In this document: positions 43,144 to 51,925 of the stretch, piece by piece | Numbering within the stretch: the stretch's first letter is position 1 | How the letters are laid out: the number at the start of each line of letters is the position of its first letter | Assembly (NCBI GenBank): GCA_900543415.1 | Contig: UQRE01000004.1 | Location: forward strand, 1 to 64,000 | Reading direction: 5' to 3' | DNA: 64,000 nt | From: an uncultured Dorea sp. | Lineage (GTDB): Bacteria; Bacillota; Clostridia; Lachnospirales; Lachnospiraceae | Position numbers and translations under genes: made by a program | Notes under the pieces: generated by a model | What the model was told of the DNA's origin: nothing | Databases searched by the model: none | The model's input: only the letters and a program-made list of their open reading frames with translations

Positions 43144-45205
43144 AAAGCTTGCGATTCGGAACGTGATGCGATTAGCTAAAGATTATGTAGTGTATTTTTT
43201 GACAATGACTTTTGTAACTGCTCTTATGTTTGCATTTAACAGTATTCTCTTCTCGGAAGATGTGCAGGGACTATTTGACATTGCAGGAATGATGGCGGCA
43301 ATGGTAGGGATTGCTACATTCTTTATCGTGTGGATCATTGCGTGGCTCATTCATTACATGGTTCGTTTTATTCTGGAAAAAAGAAGCCGTGAATTCGGGA
43401 TTTATCTGTTGATCGGAATGAAGAAAAAGGAGATTGCAAAGCTGTATCTCCGAGAAAATGCGGTGCTTGGAAGTATTGCGTTTATTCTGGGAATGGGGCT
43501 TGGAATGCTGCTTCAGCAGATTTTGATGTCTATTTTGTACGGAATGATTCAAATGAATTATCATCTGAAGTTAGAAATGAATGGAAGCTGTTTTCTTATG
43601 ACAGTGGGTTGTTATGCAGGGTGCTACATTTTAGCCCTGTTTCGACTCAGAAAACGTTTTCAGAAGATGAATATTCATGATCTGATGGAGGTTCAGAAGA
43701 AAAATGAAGAGATTACGGAGAAGCGAGAAGAAATAAAACGCTGGTTGTTTCCGGTTTCAATTTTATTTTTAATTACATTCGGAGTATTGTTGCTTAGCGG
43801 AGGTGTTGGGAGCACTGGAGGCATCGTCCTATTTCTCGTTGGTCTTGTCCTTGTAATCTATCTTTTTTATACGGGCTTGTCTGCGTGGATTATCTGTTAT
43901 GTGAGAAAGAAAGGGAAAGCAGTTTATAAAGGAGAGAATCTTTTTCTTCTCCGACAATTTGCCTCCAAGCTTAAGACAATGCGTTTTACAATGGGAACCT
44001 TAACTTCTCTTTTTACAATCGCTTTTTTAGGATGCACGGCAGCTATGATGTTCAATGATTATCAAAAACAGGTGTTAAATAATAAATTTCCGTTTGATGT
44101 TCAGATTTACAACGGAGATTCTTCCCATGATTTTGAAGAAGAGTTAGCCCTTCTTCACAAAGAAACGGATGTGAAGGACAGCTATCCTTATCGGATTTAT
44201 ACAGATGGAACAAATCAAGTAAATACATGGCTTTATACGCATCTTAAATATTTTGGTACAATTTACAAAAACGAAGACGGAACACCGAATGAGAAAAAGA
44301 TCCGAACGGGAAATGATCAGTCTTATTGTAATTCCGATACGTTTATGAGCCTTACGGATTATAATCATTTGCGGAGGATGCTCGGGTATCGTCCGGCAGT
44401 GTTGGAGGAGAATGAATATCTGATTCATCTAAAGGAGCGCATTCATAACGAATTGGGGGATTTTTCTAAAAACTTATCGATCTGCGAGAAGATAAATGAA
44501 GGAAAAGCACTTAGCTTTGCAGGATACCGGACAGAACCCTTTTCCCAAGACGGACATAACGGAGGAGACTATGTCATTGTAGTACCGGATCATATCATTG
44601 AGAAGATGACGCCGTATTATTCGGAGCTGGCAGTTGATCTTAATGGGAAAGCACCGCAGTCTCTCGGTCAGAAGCTTGACAATCTCTGTGACGACCTTGC
44701 CTTTGGCGATCAGGACGAGAAAGAAAATAACTGGTGCTTTGGCTCGGATACAGTGGTAACGTATGCTGCTGTAAATCTGGTGAGAGACAATGCAATTCCG
44801 GAAGTGCGCTATATGCTATCGGCAATCATTTTTCCAGCCTTTTATGTAGGGATTGTATTTGTATGTGTTGCGCTTACCGTGTTATCAGTTCAACAGTTAT
44901 CGGATTCTACAAAGTACCGCTTCCGTTATGATGTACTTCGAAAGTTAGGACTTGACAGAAAAGAAATTTCAAGAACTGTGCGGAAACAGTTAGTTTCCTA
45001 CTATCTGTGTCCTGTATTATTTGCAGTAGGAATCAGTGGAATCATTGGGATCTATATGAGCCGGAAATTTATATTTTTCACAGGTGTTTCAACATCGGTT
45101 TTCCAATATTTTGGAATCGCATTCATTTTATTCTTCGCAATCTATGCTGTTTACTTTATTGCAACATATGTGGGCTTTAGGAGGAATATTGATGAGAACG
45201 TATAA
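43136..45205 (+). CDS. ABC transporter permease, BceB-like
   Basis: A 689-residue membrane protein with about ten helices. Four are near the N-terminus (about 15-180) with a first FtsX-like domain (about 60-180), and helices 5-7 lie near 200-310. A large extracellular domain (about 315-560) and a final FtsX domain (about 560-680) follow, ending VGFRRNIDENV. This extracellular domain between helices 7 and 8 is the BceB hallmark for ligand recognition and signalling to the kinase. GGAGG supports ATG 43136, overlapping the ATPase stop; GTG 43124 is less likely. Confidence 0.88.
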   Translation: MNRKLAIRNVMRLAKDYVVYFLTMTFVTALMFAFNSILFSEDVQGLFDIAGMMAAMVGIATFFIVWIIAWLIHYMVRFILEKRSREFGIYLLIGMKKKEIAKLYLRENAVLGSIAFILGMGLGMLLQQILMSILYGMIQMNYHLKLEMNGSCFLMTVGCYAGCYILALFRLRKRFQKMNIHDLMEVQKKNEEITEKREEIKRWLFPVSILFLITFGVLLLSGGVGSTGGIVLFLVGLVLVIYLFYTGLSAWIICYVRKKGKAVYKGENLFLLRQFASKLKTMRFTMGTLTSLFTIAFLGCTAAMMFNDYQKQVLNNKFPFDVQIYNGDSSHDFEEELALLHKETDVKDSYPYRIYTDGTNQVNTWLYTHLKYFGTIYKNEDGTPNEKKIRTGNDQSYCNSDTFMSLTDYNHLRRMLGYRPAVLEENEYLIHLKERIHNELGDFSKNLSICEKINEGKALSFAGYRTEPFSQDGHNGGDYVIVVPDHIIEKMTPYYSELAVDLNGKAPQSLGQKLDNLCDDLAFGDQDEKENNWCFGSDTVVTYAAVNLVRDNAIPEVRYMLSAIIFPAFYVGIVFVCVALTVLSVQQLSDSTKYRFRYDVLRKLGLDRKEISRTVRKQLVSYYLCPVLFAVGISGIIGIYMSRKFIFFTGVSTSVFQYFGIAFILFFAIYAVYFIATYVGFRRNIDENV

Positions 45206-46073
45206 AAAGATTTCAGTTGGGAAATTGGTGGTTGTGATTTTATGTGCCCTTCTTTTACTGGTGGTGTCGCAAAATCTTGCTTTTAATATTGGGTTACTTT
45301 TGACAAAAGCAGGGCTTTCCGCTATGATTGGAAATATCATGATAGCGATGTTGTATGTAGGATTTACATATCTTGGCATTCAATTATTGTATAAAAAGTT
45401 TTTACATTTAGATGCGTCTTTTCTTCGAATGCCGGATATGAGAAAAAAGAATATTTTTCGGGCTGTTTGGGTTGTGACAGCAGTTTTCATGCCCATCTTG
45501 GCGGTTTTTGGCTTTCTTTTTCTCGGAGGAGATTGGTACAGAGTAGATATAGAACCGGAGCAAATGAAAGCGTTGATTACGGGAACGATATTTTTCTATG
45601 GTTTTGCGGCGGGAGCAGTAGAAGAAATGATTTTCCGCGGTGTGATCATGGGAATGTTGGAACAGAGAATCGGTCGAGTCAAAGCGGTACTTCTTCCTTC
45701 TATTTTATTTGCAGTAGTTCATATGGTTGGCAGTTCTTTTGATGTAATGAGTATGTTACAGCTTCTTGTGTCCGGAAGCTTGGTAGGAATCTTGTTTTCA
45801 CTGATTGCCATGGAAAGTGGAAGTATATGGAACAGTGCACTGGTTCATGGCATCTGGAATATGGTGATGGCAGGCGGAATTTTGCATATAGGGAAAGCAA
45901 TAGATTCACAAGCACTTTATAATTGGGTGCTAAATACGGATGAAACACTATGGACAGGCGGAGAGTTTGGAGCGGAGGCATCATTGATCGCAATCACAGT
46001 CTATCTATTAGTGATTTGTCTTGCATTATGGAGGATGCAAAATCCGGAAAAAGTTGCAAGAAAGAGAAAATAG
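45192..46073 (+). CDS. CPBP family intramembrane metalloprotease
   Basis: A 293-residue membrane protein with about seven helices and the CPBP (Abi/CAAX) motifs: EEMIFRGVIMG (EExxxR), AVVHMVGSSF (conserved His) and NSALVHGIWN (second His). Family members process peptides or take part in bacteriocin immunity and protein modification. Its start overlaps the permease stop, and AGGAGG is at 45179-45184. This placement right after a BceAB-type transporter may mean a role in peptide defence, which I only infer. Confidence 0.85.
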   Translation: MRTYKKISVGKLVVVILCALLLLVVSQNLAFNIGLLLTKAGLSAMIGNIMIAMLYVGFTYLGIQLLYKKFLHLDASFLRMPDMRKKNIFRAVWVVTAVFMPILAVFGFLFLGGDWYRVDIEPEQMKALITGTIFFYGFAAGAVEEMIFRGVIMGMLEQRIGRVKAVLLPSILFAVVHMVGSSFDVMSMLQLLVSGSLVGILFSLIAMESGSIWNSALVHGIWNMVMAGGILHIGKAIDSQALYNWVLNTDETLWTGGEFGAEASLIAITVYLLVICLALWRMQNPEKVARKRK

Positions 46074-46075
46074 CA

Positions 46076-46816
46076 ATGAATACAAGATTAAGTTTCCATC
46101 GGGATATAATTAAATATTTTGCCATGTTCGCCATGCTGTTGAATCACATTTCATACATTTTTATGGAGGCAGGTACATTTTGGGCGGAGCTTTTTACGGA
46201 CATTGGCTATTTTACCGCAATTACTATGTGTTATTTCTTAGTGGAAGGATTTGAATACACACATTCCAGAAAGGAGTATGGCAAGAGACTTCTAGTGTTT
46301 GCGGTGGTGTCACAGCTTCCATATTGTCTGGCTCATACAAAAGGTAAAATTTTGAACATTACAGAAATGAATATGATCTTTACGCTATTATTGTGTTTCT
46401 TCATCCTCTGTGTGTTAAAATATGTGAAACTCAAAGAATGGAAATATTCGTTGATTTTTCTCCTTGTTATGGTATCGCTTATTTCCGACTGGGCGCTTTT
46501 GGCACCTGTTTTTACGCTTCTTTTTGCATGGGCAAAGGGAAACGCAAAAAAGATGAAGATTGCATTTACAGCCGCCACCTGTTTATTCGGCACCTTTAAC
46601 TTTCTTGGAGGAATTGGAAGATTCCCTCTTAATGCGAATGTGGTCTATGCCTTTGGAAGTATGATCGGAGTGATATTTGCAGGTATTGTGCTTCTTTATT
46701 TTTATAACGGGAAAAGGGCGGAAAAAGGACAGAAATTTTCCAAATGGTTTTTCTTTTGTTTTTATCCGGTACATTTACTTGTACTTGGTGTCATAAGAGT
46801 GTTATTCTTTCTGTAA
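46076..46816 (+). CDS. TraX family membrane protein
   Basis: A 246-residue multi-pass protein beginning RLSFHRDIIKYFAMFAMLLNHISYI, with about eight helices and a C-terminal WFFFCFYPVHLLVLGVIRVL, which is typical of TraX/acyltransferase-3-like proteins. TraX acetylates pilin in F plasmids, but chromosomal Lachnospiraceae versions have no known role. ATG 46076 follows the protease stop by two bases. The ribosome site (AGAAAGAGA) is modest. Confidence 0.75.
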   Translation: MNTRLSFHRDIIKYFAMFAMLLNHISYIFMEAGTFWAELFTDIGYFTAITMCYFLVEGFEYTHSRKEYGKRLLVFAVVSQLPYCLAHTKGKILNITEMNMIFTLLLCFFILCVLKYVKLKEWKYSLIFLLVMVSLISDWALLAPVFTLLFAWAKGNAKKMKIAFTAATCLFGTFNFLGGIGRFPLNANVVYAFGSMIGVIFAGIVLLYFYNGKRAEKGQKFSKWFFFCFYPVHLLVLGVIRVLFFL

Positions 46817-46829
46817 GGAGGAAGCAAAT

Positions 46830-48170
46830 ATGGGAAATACAATCAAAACGTGGTGTGTAAGGCTTTGGGCATCGGCAGTCGTTATTTTAACTGGGAATCT
46901 TCCGATTCTTTACGATAAGTTTCTCGGAATATGGGGAATGATTTTTCTACTTGTTTTTTATTTCATAGTAAATATAAAACCGACAATGGAAAGGGGAAAG
47001 ATTACAAGCCAAAGACTTCGCTTTTGTTATAGCGGATGTGAGCTTCTCAGAATATTTTTGATTTCCATGCTGATATCAGCAGTATATATACTGGCTATGA
47101 TTCCGGTCGTATTCAAAGAACATAGGCTGCTGTGGCTACTTAACCTTCTTTGTATATTTTTGGCAGAGGCGGTGGTATTCTGGAATGGGATCATCCGGTT
47201 ATATATAAGCTCTGTCCAAATCGGAATCAAATGGCGTGTGATAGGAATTATGTGCGGTTTTATTCCGATTGTAAATCTTATTGTGCTTACAAAGCTTATG
47301 CGTCTTGCTTCCAACGAAGTGTCTTTTGAAAATGAAAAAAATCTATGTTACCTTGAACGAAGGAATGAAAAAATCTGCGACACAAAATATCCGATTCTTA
47401 TGGTTCATGGTGTCTTCTTTCGCGATTTCCGATATTTTAATTATTGGGGGCGTATTCCGAAAGAACTAAAAAGACACGGTGCAAGAATCTATTACGGAAA
47501 TCATCAGTCGGCAGCATCTGTTGCGGACAGCGGGAGAGAATTAAGTGAACGGATCATGGAAGTTCTAAAAGAAACAGGGGCTTCTAAAGTGAATGTGATC
47601 GCACATTCCAAAGGGGGTCTTGATACCCGTTATGCGATCAGCCGACTTGGAATGTCACAGTATGTGGCGTCGCTTACGACAATTAACACTCCGCACAGGG
47701 GATGTGAATTTGCGGATTATTTATTGAATAAGATTCCGGAAGCTGTGAAACGAAAAATCGCAGATGGGTATAATGCAGCGCTTAAGAAGCTTGGTGATTT
47801 AAAACCGGATTTTCTTGCGGCTGTAGAAGATTTGACCGCATCTGCCTGCCGAAACTTGAATGAAGAAGTAGTAGATCAGCCGAATGTGTATTATCAAAGT
47901 GTCGGTTCTAAGTTAAATGTTGCTTCCGGCGGGAGATTTCCATTAAATTTTTCCTATGAATTGGTAAAATATTTTGATGGACCAAATGACGGACTCGTGT
48001 CAGAAAGCTCGTTTCCGTGGGGAGAAGATTATCATTTTCTGACAGTTGATGGAAAAAGAGGAATCTCTCATGGAGATATGATTGATCTGAATCGAGAAAA
48101 TATTCAAGGGTTTGATGTGAGAGAATTCTATGTAGAGTTGGTGCATGGATTGAAAAAGAAAGGGTTGTAA
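46830..48170 (+). CDS. membrane-anchored lipase-like alpha/beta hydrolase
   Basis: A 446-residue protein. Three to four membrane helices (about 10-155) are followed by an alpha/beta-hydrolase domain beginning YPILMVHGVFFRDFRYFNYWGRIP (about 185). The nucleophile elbow is IAHSKGGLD, so the serine is in AHSKG rather than the common GHSMG. Candidate acid and histidine lie in DGPNDGLVS and GISHGDMIDL. This looks like the triacylglycerol lipase/EstA-type LipA. Substrate unknown. AAGGAGG precedes ATG 46830, 13 bases after the TraX gene. Confidence 0.8.
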   Translation: MGNTIKTWCVRLWASAVVILTGNLPILYDKFLGIWGMIFLLVFYFIVNIKPTMERGKITSQRLRFCYSGCELLRIFLISMLISAVYILAMIPVVFKEHRLLWLLNLLCIFLAEAVVFWNGIIRLYISSVQIGIKWRVIGIMCGFIPIVNLIVLTKLMRLASNEVSFENEKNLCYLERRNEKICDTKYPILMVHGVFFRDFRYFNYWGRIPKELKRHGARIYYGNHQSAASVADSGRELSERIMEVLKETGASKVNVIAHSKGGLDTRYAISRLGMSQYVASLTTINTPHRGCEFADYLLNKIPEAVKRKIADGYNAALKKLGDLKPDFLAAVEDLTASACRNLNEEVVDQPNVYYQSVGSKLNVASGGRFPLNFSYELVKYFDGPNDGLVSESSFPWGEDYHFLTVDGKRGISHGDMIDLNRENIQGFDVREFYVELVHGLKKKGL

Positions 48171-48261
48171 AATAAAGTAAAATAGACGTAAATGAGTTTT
48201 TGCTTTTGAGACTTCCGTTCTTTAGACGGATGGAGTATAATAAAAACAATGATTAACTTGA

Positions 48262-48549
48262 ATTTATGAGGAACTGACGTGCGCAATTGTTAGGTGTAGC
48301 CTTGAACACGGTAAAATTGAATATTGCTATGAATGTGAAAGTTATCCGTGTGAAAAATATCGGTATATTGATAAATATGATTCTTTTATAACTCATAAAC
48401 GCCAAAAAGCAGACTTGAAAATGATGCAGGACATTGGTGTTGAACGGTATAATCTTCAACAACGAGAAAAAATGCAAATTCTTTCTCATTTACTTGCGAA
48501 CTATAATGATGGTCGCAGAAAACTGTCAAAGAACAATGTTCATATATAG
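48262..48549 (+). pseudogene. decayed DUF3795 protein gene (5'-truncated)
   Basis: An open stretch to TAG 48549 reads ELTCAIVRCSLEHGKIEYCY then ECESYPCEKYRYIDKYDSF. This is the C-terminal two thirds of a DUF3795-type protein, with the CxxC-rich CYECESYPCEK part intact. The first cysteines and any start codon are missing; the frame hits TGA at 48259. The preceding 90 bases are AT-rich with a -10-like TATAAT at 48236-48241. Function of the family unknown. Confidence 0.7.
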
Positions 48550-48628
48550 TTGATGTACTTCAAAAAAATTGATGATAGAAGAAATATAAAGCTAAAACTT
48601 GTTAAAAAATAGTTTGTAAATTTAGAAA

Positions 48629-48733
48629 TTGAAAAGAGGTAGAAAAAAGGTAACCAAAAAGCAGATAACAGATGATTGGCAGCTATTTTTCCCGGAATTA
48701 AGAAAGGTCAAATTACTTGAATTAGATAAATGA
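48629..48733 (+). other. possible gene remnant or very small open frame (34 codons)
   Basis: From TTG 48629 a frame reads KRGRKKVTKKQITDDWQLFF and on to TGA 48733. The basic start followed by an acidic-aromatic stretch looks protein-like. With no clear ribosome site and in an AT-rich patch of decay, it may be only a leftover. Confidence 0.25.
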
Positions 48734-48754
48734 GAAGTTGTAGAGGTGATGAGA

Positions 48755-48961
48755 ATGAAAAATTATAAAATACTATCGAAAGTAATTTTGGCGGTTTGTT
48801 TGTGCGGAATTATTTTAGCAATTATCAATAGTTTTACAGGGATTATCAATAGCTCTGTGAAAGTAAGCGGAACTGTAATCTCTATTTTAGGATTTCTTGT
48901 TGCAGGAGTTGCAACTATGTTATTAGAAAGTGAACGAATGAAAAAGAGAAAGGATAAATAG
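48755..48961 (+). CDS. small membrane protein, unknown
   Basis: A 68-residue protein with two helices (about 8-28 and 40-60) and a very basic tail ending ERMKKRKDK, so both ends are probably inside. AGAGG at 48742-48746 fits ATG 48755; GTG 48746 and ATG 48749 are in frame but too close. The stop TAG is followed directly by the ATG of the next mini-gene. I do not recognise a family. Confidence 0.6.
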   Translation: MKNYKILSKVILAVCLCGIILAIINSFTGIINSSVKVSGTVISILGFLVAGVATMLLESERMKKRKDK

Positions 48962-49054
48962 ATGATCATAACAGCAGTATGGTACTATGTATTAGATATA
49001 GTTCTTTTTGTAGCAACATTTTTTATCATACGGAAATTATATAAAAAATTATAG
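48962..49054 (+). CDS. 30-residue single-helix membrane peptide
   Basis: ATG 48962 follows the previous stop with no gap and shares its last codons (AAAGGATAAATAG) as ribosome site. The peptide is MIITAVWYYVLDIVLFVATF then FIIRKLYKKL: one hydrophobic helix and a basic tail. Tight coupling makes it more likely to be translated than a chance frame. The form (one short helix and a KKL end) resembles small membrane peptides, including toxins and transporter modulators, but no function can be assigned. Confidence 0.5.
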   Translation: MIITAVWYYVLDIVLFVATFFIIRKLYKKL

Positions 49055-49066
49055 GGAATAACAGAT

Positions 49067-49378
49067 ATGGTAATTATTATTCATATACTAACGGTACTGT
49101 TTGCTATAGCATCGTTCATTATTAAGAAGAAACGATATAAGGTTATGCCACTGATCAGTTTGCTTATATTTATTTCTTTCATTGGGTTTGGAATAATTTC
49201 TATTATATCTTTGGTTGTCCCATACGGAGGAACATTGATTTATCCTTTAGGATCTATTATATTGGGGCTGATATTTATTTGGGATATTTTTTTTAACCGC
49301 TGGTATTACTATGTTGCTTGCATTTTTACCTGTGCTTTGGAGCGTAATAAGGTAATGTTAAATAAGATTCAAAGCTGA
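49067..49378 (+). CDS. hypothetical membrane protein
   Basis: A 103-residue protein with about three hydrophobic helices (about 1-17, 25-55, 60-90) and an ILGLIFIWDIFFNRWYYY section. ATG 49067 lies 13 bases after the mini-peptide stop with AGGGA as weak ribosome site. It is third in a row of small, AT-rich membrane-protein genes. Family not recognised. Confidence 0.55.
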   Translation: MVIIIHILTVLFAIASFIIKKKRYKVMPLISLLIFISFIGFGIISIISLVVPYGGTLIYPLGSIILGLIFIWDIFFNRWYYYVACIFTCALERNKVMLNKIQS

Positions 49379-49458
49379 TAATTTTGTGTGTGAATGGATA
49401 CAGTATTATAGTTACTACATAAAATAAAAAATAAAGCAAAAAAGGAATTGTAAATCAT

Positions 49459-49923
49459 ATGAACAAACAGGAAAAGATACAGGAAATATTTGATTATTAC
49501 AAACAACAGCCTGACCGTTCCGATCAGGAGATGGTTGTGGCGCTTTTAAGAGAGCTTCAGGATGTTCAAGGCTATATTAGTCCGAAATTAAAAGAGCAGG
49601 TGCTGGAGATTACCGGGGTGAAAGAAACATTTCTCCAATGCCTGTTTCGGATGTATCCAAGTCTTCATGAGTCCCAGGATATGCACGAGATTATTGTGTG
49701 TTCCGGGGAACGATGTGGAAAGAAGGGCGGTGGCGAGATTCTTTCCTATCTCAAGAGGGAGCTCAAAGTAGACCGGCAGGGAGTATCCGAAGACGGAAGG
49801 TTCAAGCTTCGTACAAGAAATTGTCTGAAGCAATGCAGAACGTCTCCGAACCTTATGATTGACGGAAAATTATATTCGAAGATAGAGATAGAAAATATAA
49901 AGAAATTATTAAACGATTTGTAA
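49459..49923 (+). CDS. thioredoxin-like [2Fe-2S] protein, NuoE/HydA-subunit type, stand-alone
   Basis: A 154-residue protein with an N-terminal helical part (ELQDVQGYISPKLKEQVLEITGV, as in NuoE) and a thioredoxin-like [2Fe-2S] domain with Cys81, Cys86, Cys122 and Cys126 in the C-x4-C ... C-x3-C spacing of the NuoE/HoxE group. Such proteins are subunits of NADH-dependent hydrogenases, formate dehydrogenases or NADH:quinone oxidoreductases. No NuoF/NuoG partner is near, so its electron partner is elsewhere. ATG 49459 follows an AAAGGA site. Confidence 0.85.
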   Translation: MNKQEKIQEIFDYYKQQPDRSDQEMVVALLRELQDVQGYISPKLKEQVLEITGVKETFLQCLFRMYPSLHESQDMHEIIVCSGERCGKKGGGEILSYLKRELKVDRQGVSEDGRFKLRTRNCLKQCRTSPNLMIDGKLYSKIEIENIKKLLNDL

Positions 49924-49926
49924 CGA

Positions 49927-49954
49927 TTGACAACCTCTGCAAGGATAGTATAAT
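49927..49954 (+). promoter_or_regulatory. promoter of the MATE transporter gene
   Basis: Perfect TTGACA (49927-49932), a 16-base spacer and perfect TATAAT (49949-49954), starting four bases after the upstream stop codon. Confidence 0.85.
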
Positions 49955-49992
49955 TATTCTCTGCAATTAGATTTTACGAGGAGAGGTTAGTC

Positions 49993-51357
49993 ATGGATCA
50001 GGATAAAGAATTTCTTGGGAAAGAACCCATAGGAAAATTACTTCTTAAGCTGGCGTTGCCTACAGTTGCAGCCCAGCTTATTAATATGCTTTACAATATT
50101 GTTGACCGTATTTATATCGGTCACATTCCCGAGATCGGAGCAGATGCACTTACCGGTGTCGGAGTCTGTATGCCGCTTATTATGATGGTGTCGGCATTTG
50201 CAGCGCTGGTTGGATTCGGAGGTTCACCCAGAGCATCCATTGCTATGGGGAAAAAAGATAACGATTCGGCAGAAAAGATTCTGGGCAATTGCTTTACAAC
50301 ACAGATTCTCATTTCTTTCGTGTTGACAGCAGTGCTCCTTATCTGGAACCGAGATCTTCTTATGGCGTTTGGAGCAAGTGAAAATACGATTAGCTATGGA
50401 ACAAGATATATGAACATTTATTCTGTCGGAACGATTTTCGTACAGTTGACGCTTGGAATGAATGTATTTATTACAGCGCAGGGATTTGCACAAACCGGAA
50501 TGCTGTCTGTTCTGATTGGTGCAGTGTCTAATATCGTATTAGATCCAATCTTTATTTTTGGTTTCAATATGGATGTGCAGGGCGCGGCGCTTGCAACAAT
50601 TATTTCTCAGGCATTATCCTGTATCTGGGTGGTATCTTTTTTGTTTGGAAAGAAAACTATTTTAAAGATCAGGAAAGAAAATATGTGTCTGTCAGCATCC
50701 GTAATTTTTCCTTGTCTCGCACTTGGTACATCAACTTTTATTATGCAGGCAAGTGAGAGTGTCATTTCTATCTGTTTTAATTCTTCGCTTCAAAAATTCG
50801 GCGGAGATATTGCCGTGGGAGCTATGACAATCCTGACAAGTGTTATGCAGTTTGCAATGCTTCCTTTACAGGGACTTGGTCAGGGGGCGCAGCCGATCAT
50901 CAGCTATAACTACGGAGCAGGAAGCGCAAGGCGTGTGAAGGATGCCTTTAAATTATTATTGAAGATCAGCCTCGGATACGCGCTTTTTCTCTGGGCAATG
51001 GTTATGATTCTTCCGGGTGGATTTGTAAGAATGTTTACTTCGGATCTGAAGCTTATAGAATTCACGAAAACAGCGCTTCGTGTGTATCTTGCAGCACTGT
51101 TTATGATGGGAATTCAGATGGCTTGCCAGATGACATTTAATTCACTGGGAAGGGCAGTGGAATCTATAATCGTAGCGATTATGAGAAAATTTGTATTACT
51201 GCTTCCGCTTATCTTTGTGCTCCCGCAGATTTTCAAGAGTGACCAGACAATGGCAGTATACTTGGCGGAACCAATCGCAGACTTCCTGGCGGTATCTTTC
51301 ACGATTGTACTGTTTACAATTCAATTCAGGAAAGCGCTGCGGAAAATGTATGCTTAG
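49993..51357 (+). CDS. MATE family efflux transporter
   Basis: A 454-residue, 12-helix transporter starting LGKEPIGKLLLKLALPTVAAQLINMLYNIVDRIYIGH, the N-terminal signature of DinF/NorM-like MATE pumps. The two pseudo-repeats each have the Gly-rich QGLGQGAQPIISYNYGAG type block in the second half. It would export cationic drugs or metabolites against sodium or proton. GAGGAG precedes ATG 49993. Substrate unknown. Confidence 0.93.
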   Translation: MDQDKEFLGKEPIGKLLLKLALPTVAAQLINMLYNIVDRIYIGHIPEIGADALTGVGVCMPLIMMVSAFAALVGFGGSPRASIAMGKKDNDSAEKILGNCFTTQILISFVLTAVLLIWNRDLLMAFGASENTISYGTRYMNIYSVGTIFVQLTLGMNVFITAQGFAQTGMLSVLIGAVSNIVLDPIFIFGFNMDVQGAALATIISQALSCIWVVSFLFGKKTILKIRKENMCLSASVIFPCLALGTSTFIMQASESVISICFNSSLQKFGGDIAVGAMTILTSVMQFAMLPLQGLGQGAQPIISYNYGAGSARRVKDAFKLLLKISLGYALFLWAMVMILPGGFVRMFTSDLKLIEFTKTALRVYLAALFMMGIQMACQMTFNSLGRAVESIIVAIMRKFVLLLPLIFVLPQIFKSDQTMAVYLAEPIADFLAVSFTIVLFTIQFRKALRKMYA

Positions 51358-51509
51358 AGATTTTCGGAGATTTATGTAGAAATTTGCGTTCTTTTCCTTT
51401 TGTTTTTTTACTGCAGCATGATGTATAATCATTCTTATAGACGAGGTATGTACAGAGCACTGTACGCATAGATTAGAATACGAATCAGACAGAAGTGAAG
51501 GAGAAGAAC

Positions 51510-51845
51510 ATGGAGACAAGGAAGAACTGTATCGCAGAAATCATTCATCATATTGCAACAATTTTAGGATTTTTCATTGCAGGGTATTATTTCTTGCAGA
51601 AGAGAACGAAGACTTTTTGTAAAGTTCTTCTTTCTGTACACATGGCAACGCAGGGATATGGAATCTTGAAAATTATTGGAGATACGATAGATGGAAAGAA
51701 GCGTTTCATGGCTTCTTTTGAACATGTGTCGGAGGTCTGTAATGAGAAGGAAGGAGCCGGAAGAGTGCTCCCGTGGCTTTTGTTATCGGCAGCAACCGTC
51801 TTTAAGCTTGGAGTTCCGGTACTCCTTGGAGGAAGAAAAAAATAG
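51510..51845 (+). CDS. hypothetical membrane protein
   Basis: A 111-residue protein with hydrophobic segments at about 15-32 and 88-106 and a basic C-terminus (GGRKK). No family recognised. GAAGGAG fits ATG 51510; the GTG 51495 in frame lies before that site. A TATAAT at 51424-51429 and a small inverted repeat GTACAG-AGCA-CTGTAC (51450-51465) lie in the 152-base gap upstream. Confidence 0.55.
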   Translation: METRKNCIAEIIHHIATILGFFIAGYYFLQKRTKTFCKVLLSVHMATQGYGILKIIGDTIDGKKRFMASFEHVSEVCNEKEGAGRVLPWLLLSAATVFKLGVPVLLGGRKK

Positions 51846-51925
51846 GCTGCTTAATCAGTAAGTATTCAGACATAAGAAGCTGTGCAGTGACATAAGTTAT
51901 AATAAAATGAAAAATTGGTGTTTCT

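Noticed and set aside
48236..48241. TATAAT as a promoter for the DUF3795 remnant
   Set aside because: The -35 region at 17-base spacing (TTCCGT) is poor and the downstream gene is broken.
48253..48489. 78-codon minus-strand frame over the DUF3795 remnant
   Set aside because: The plus strand carries a clear DUF3795 C-terminal pattern; the minus frame is its antisense.
51450..51465. Inverted repeat GTACAG-AGCA-CTGTAC as an operator
   Set aside because: Only six-base arms and no regulator nearby; noted in the gene entry but not called a site.
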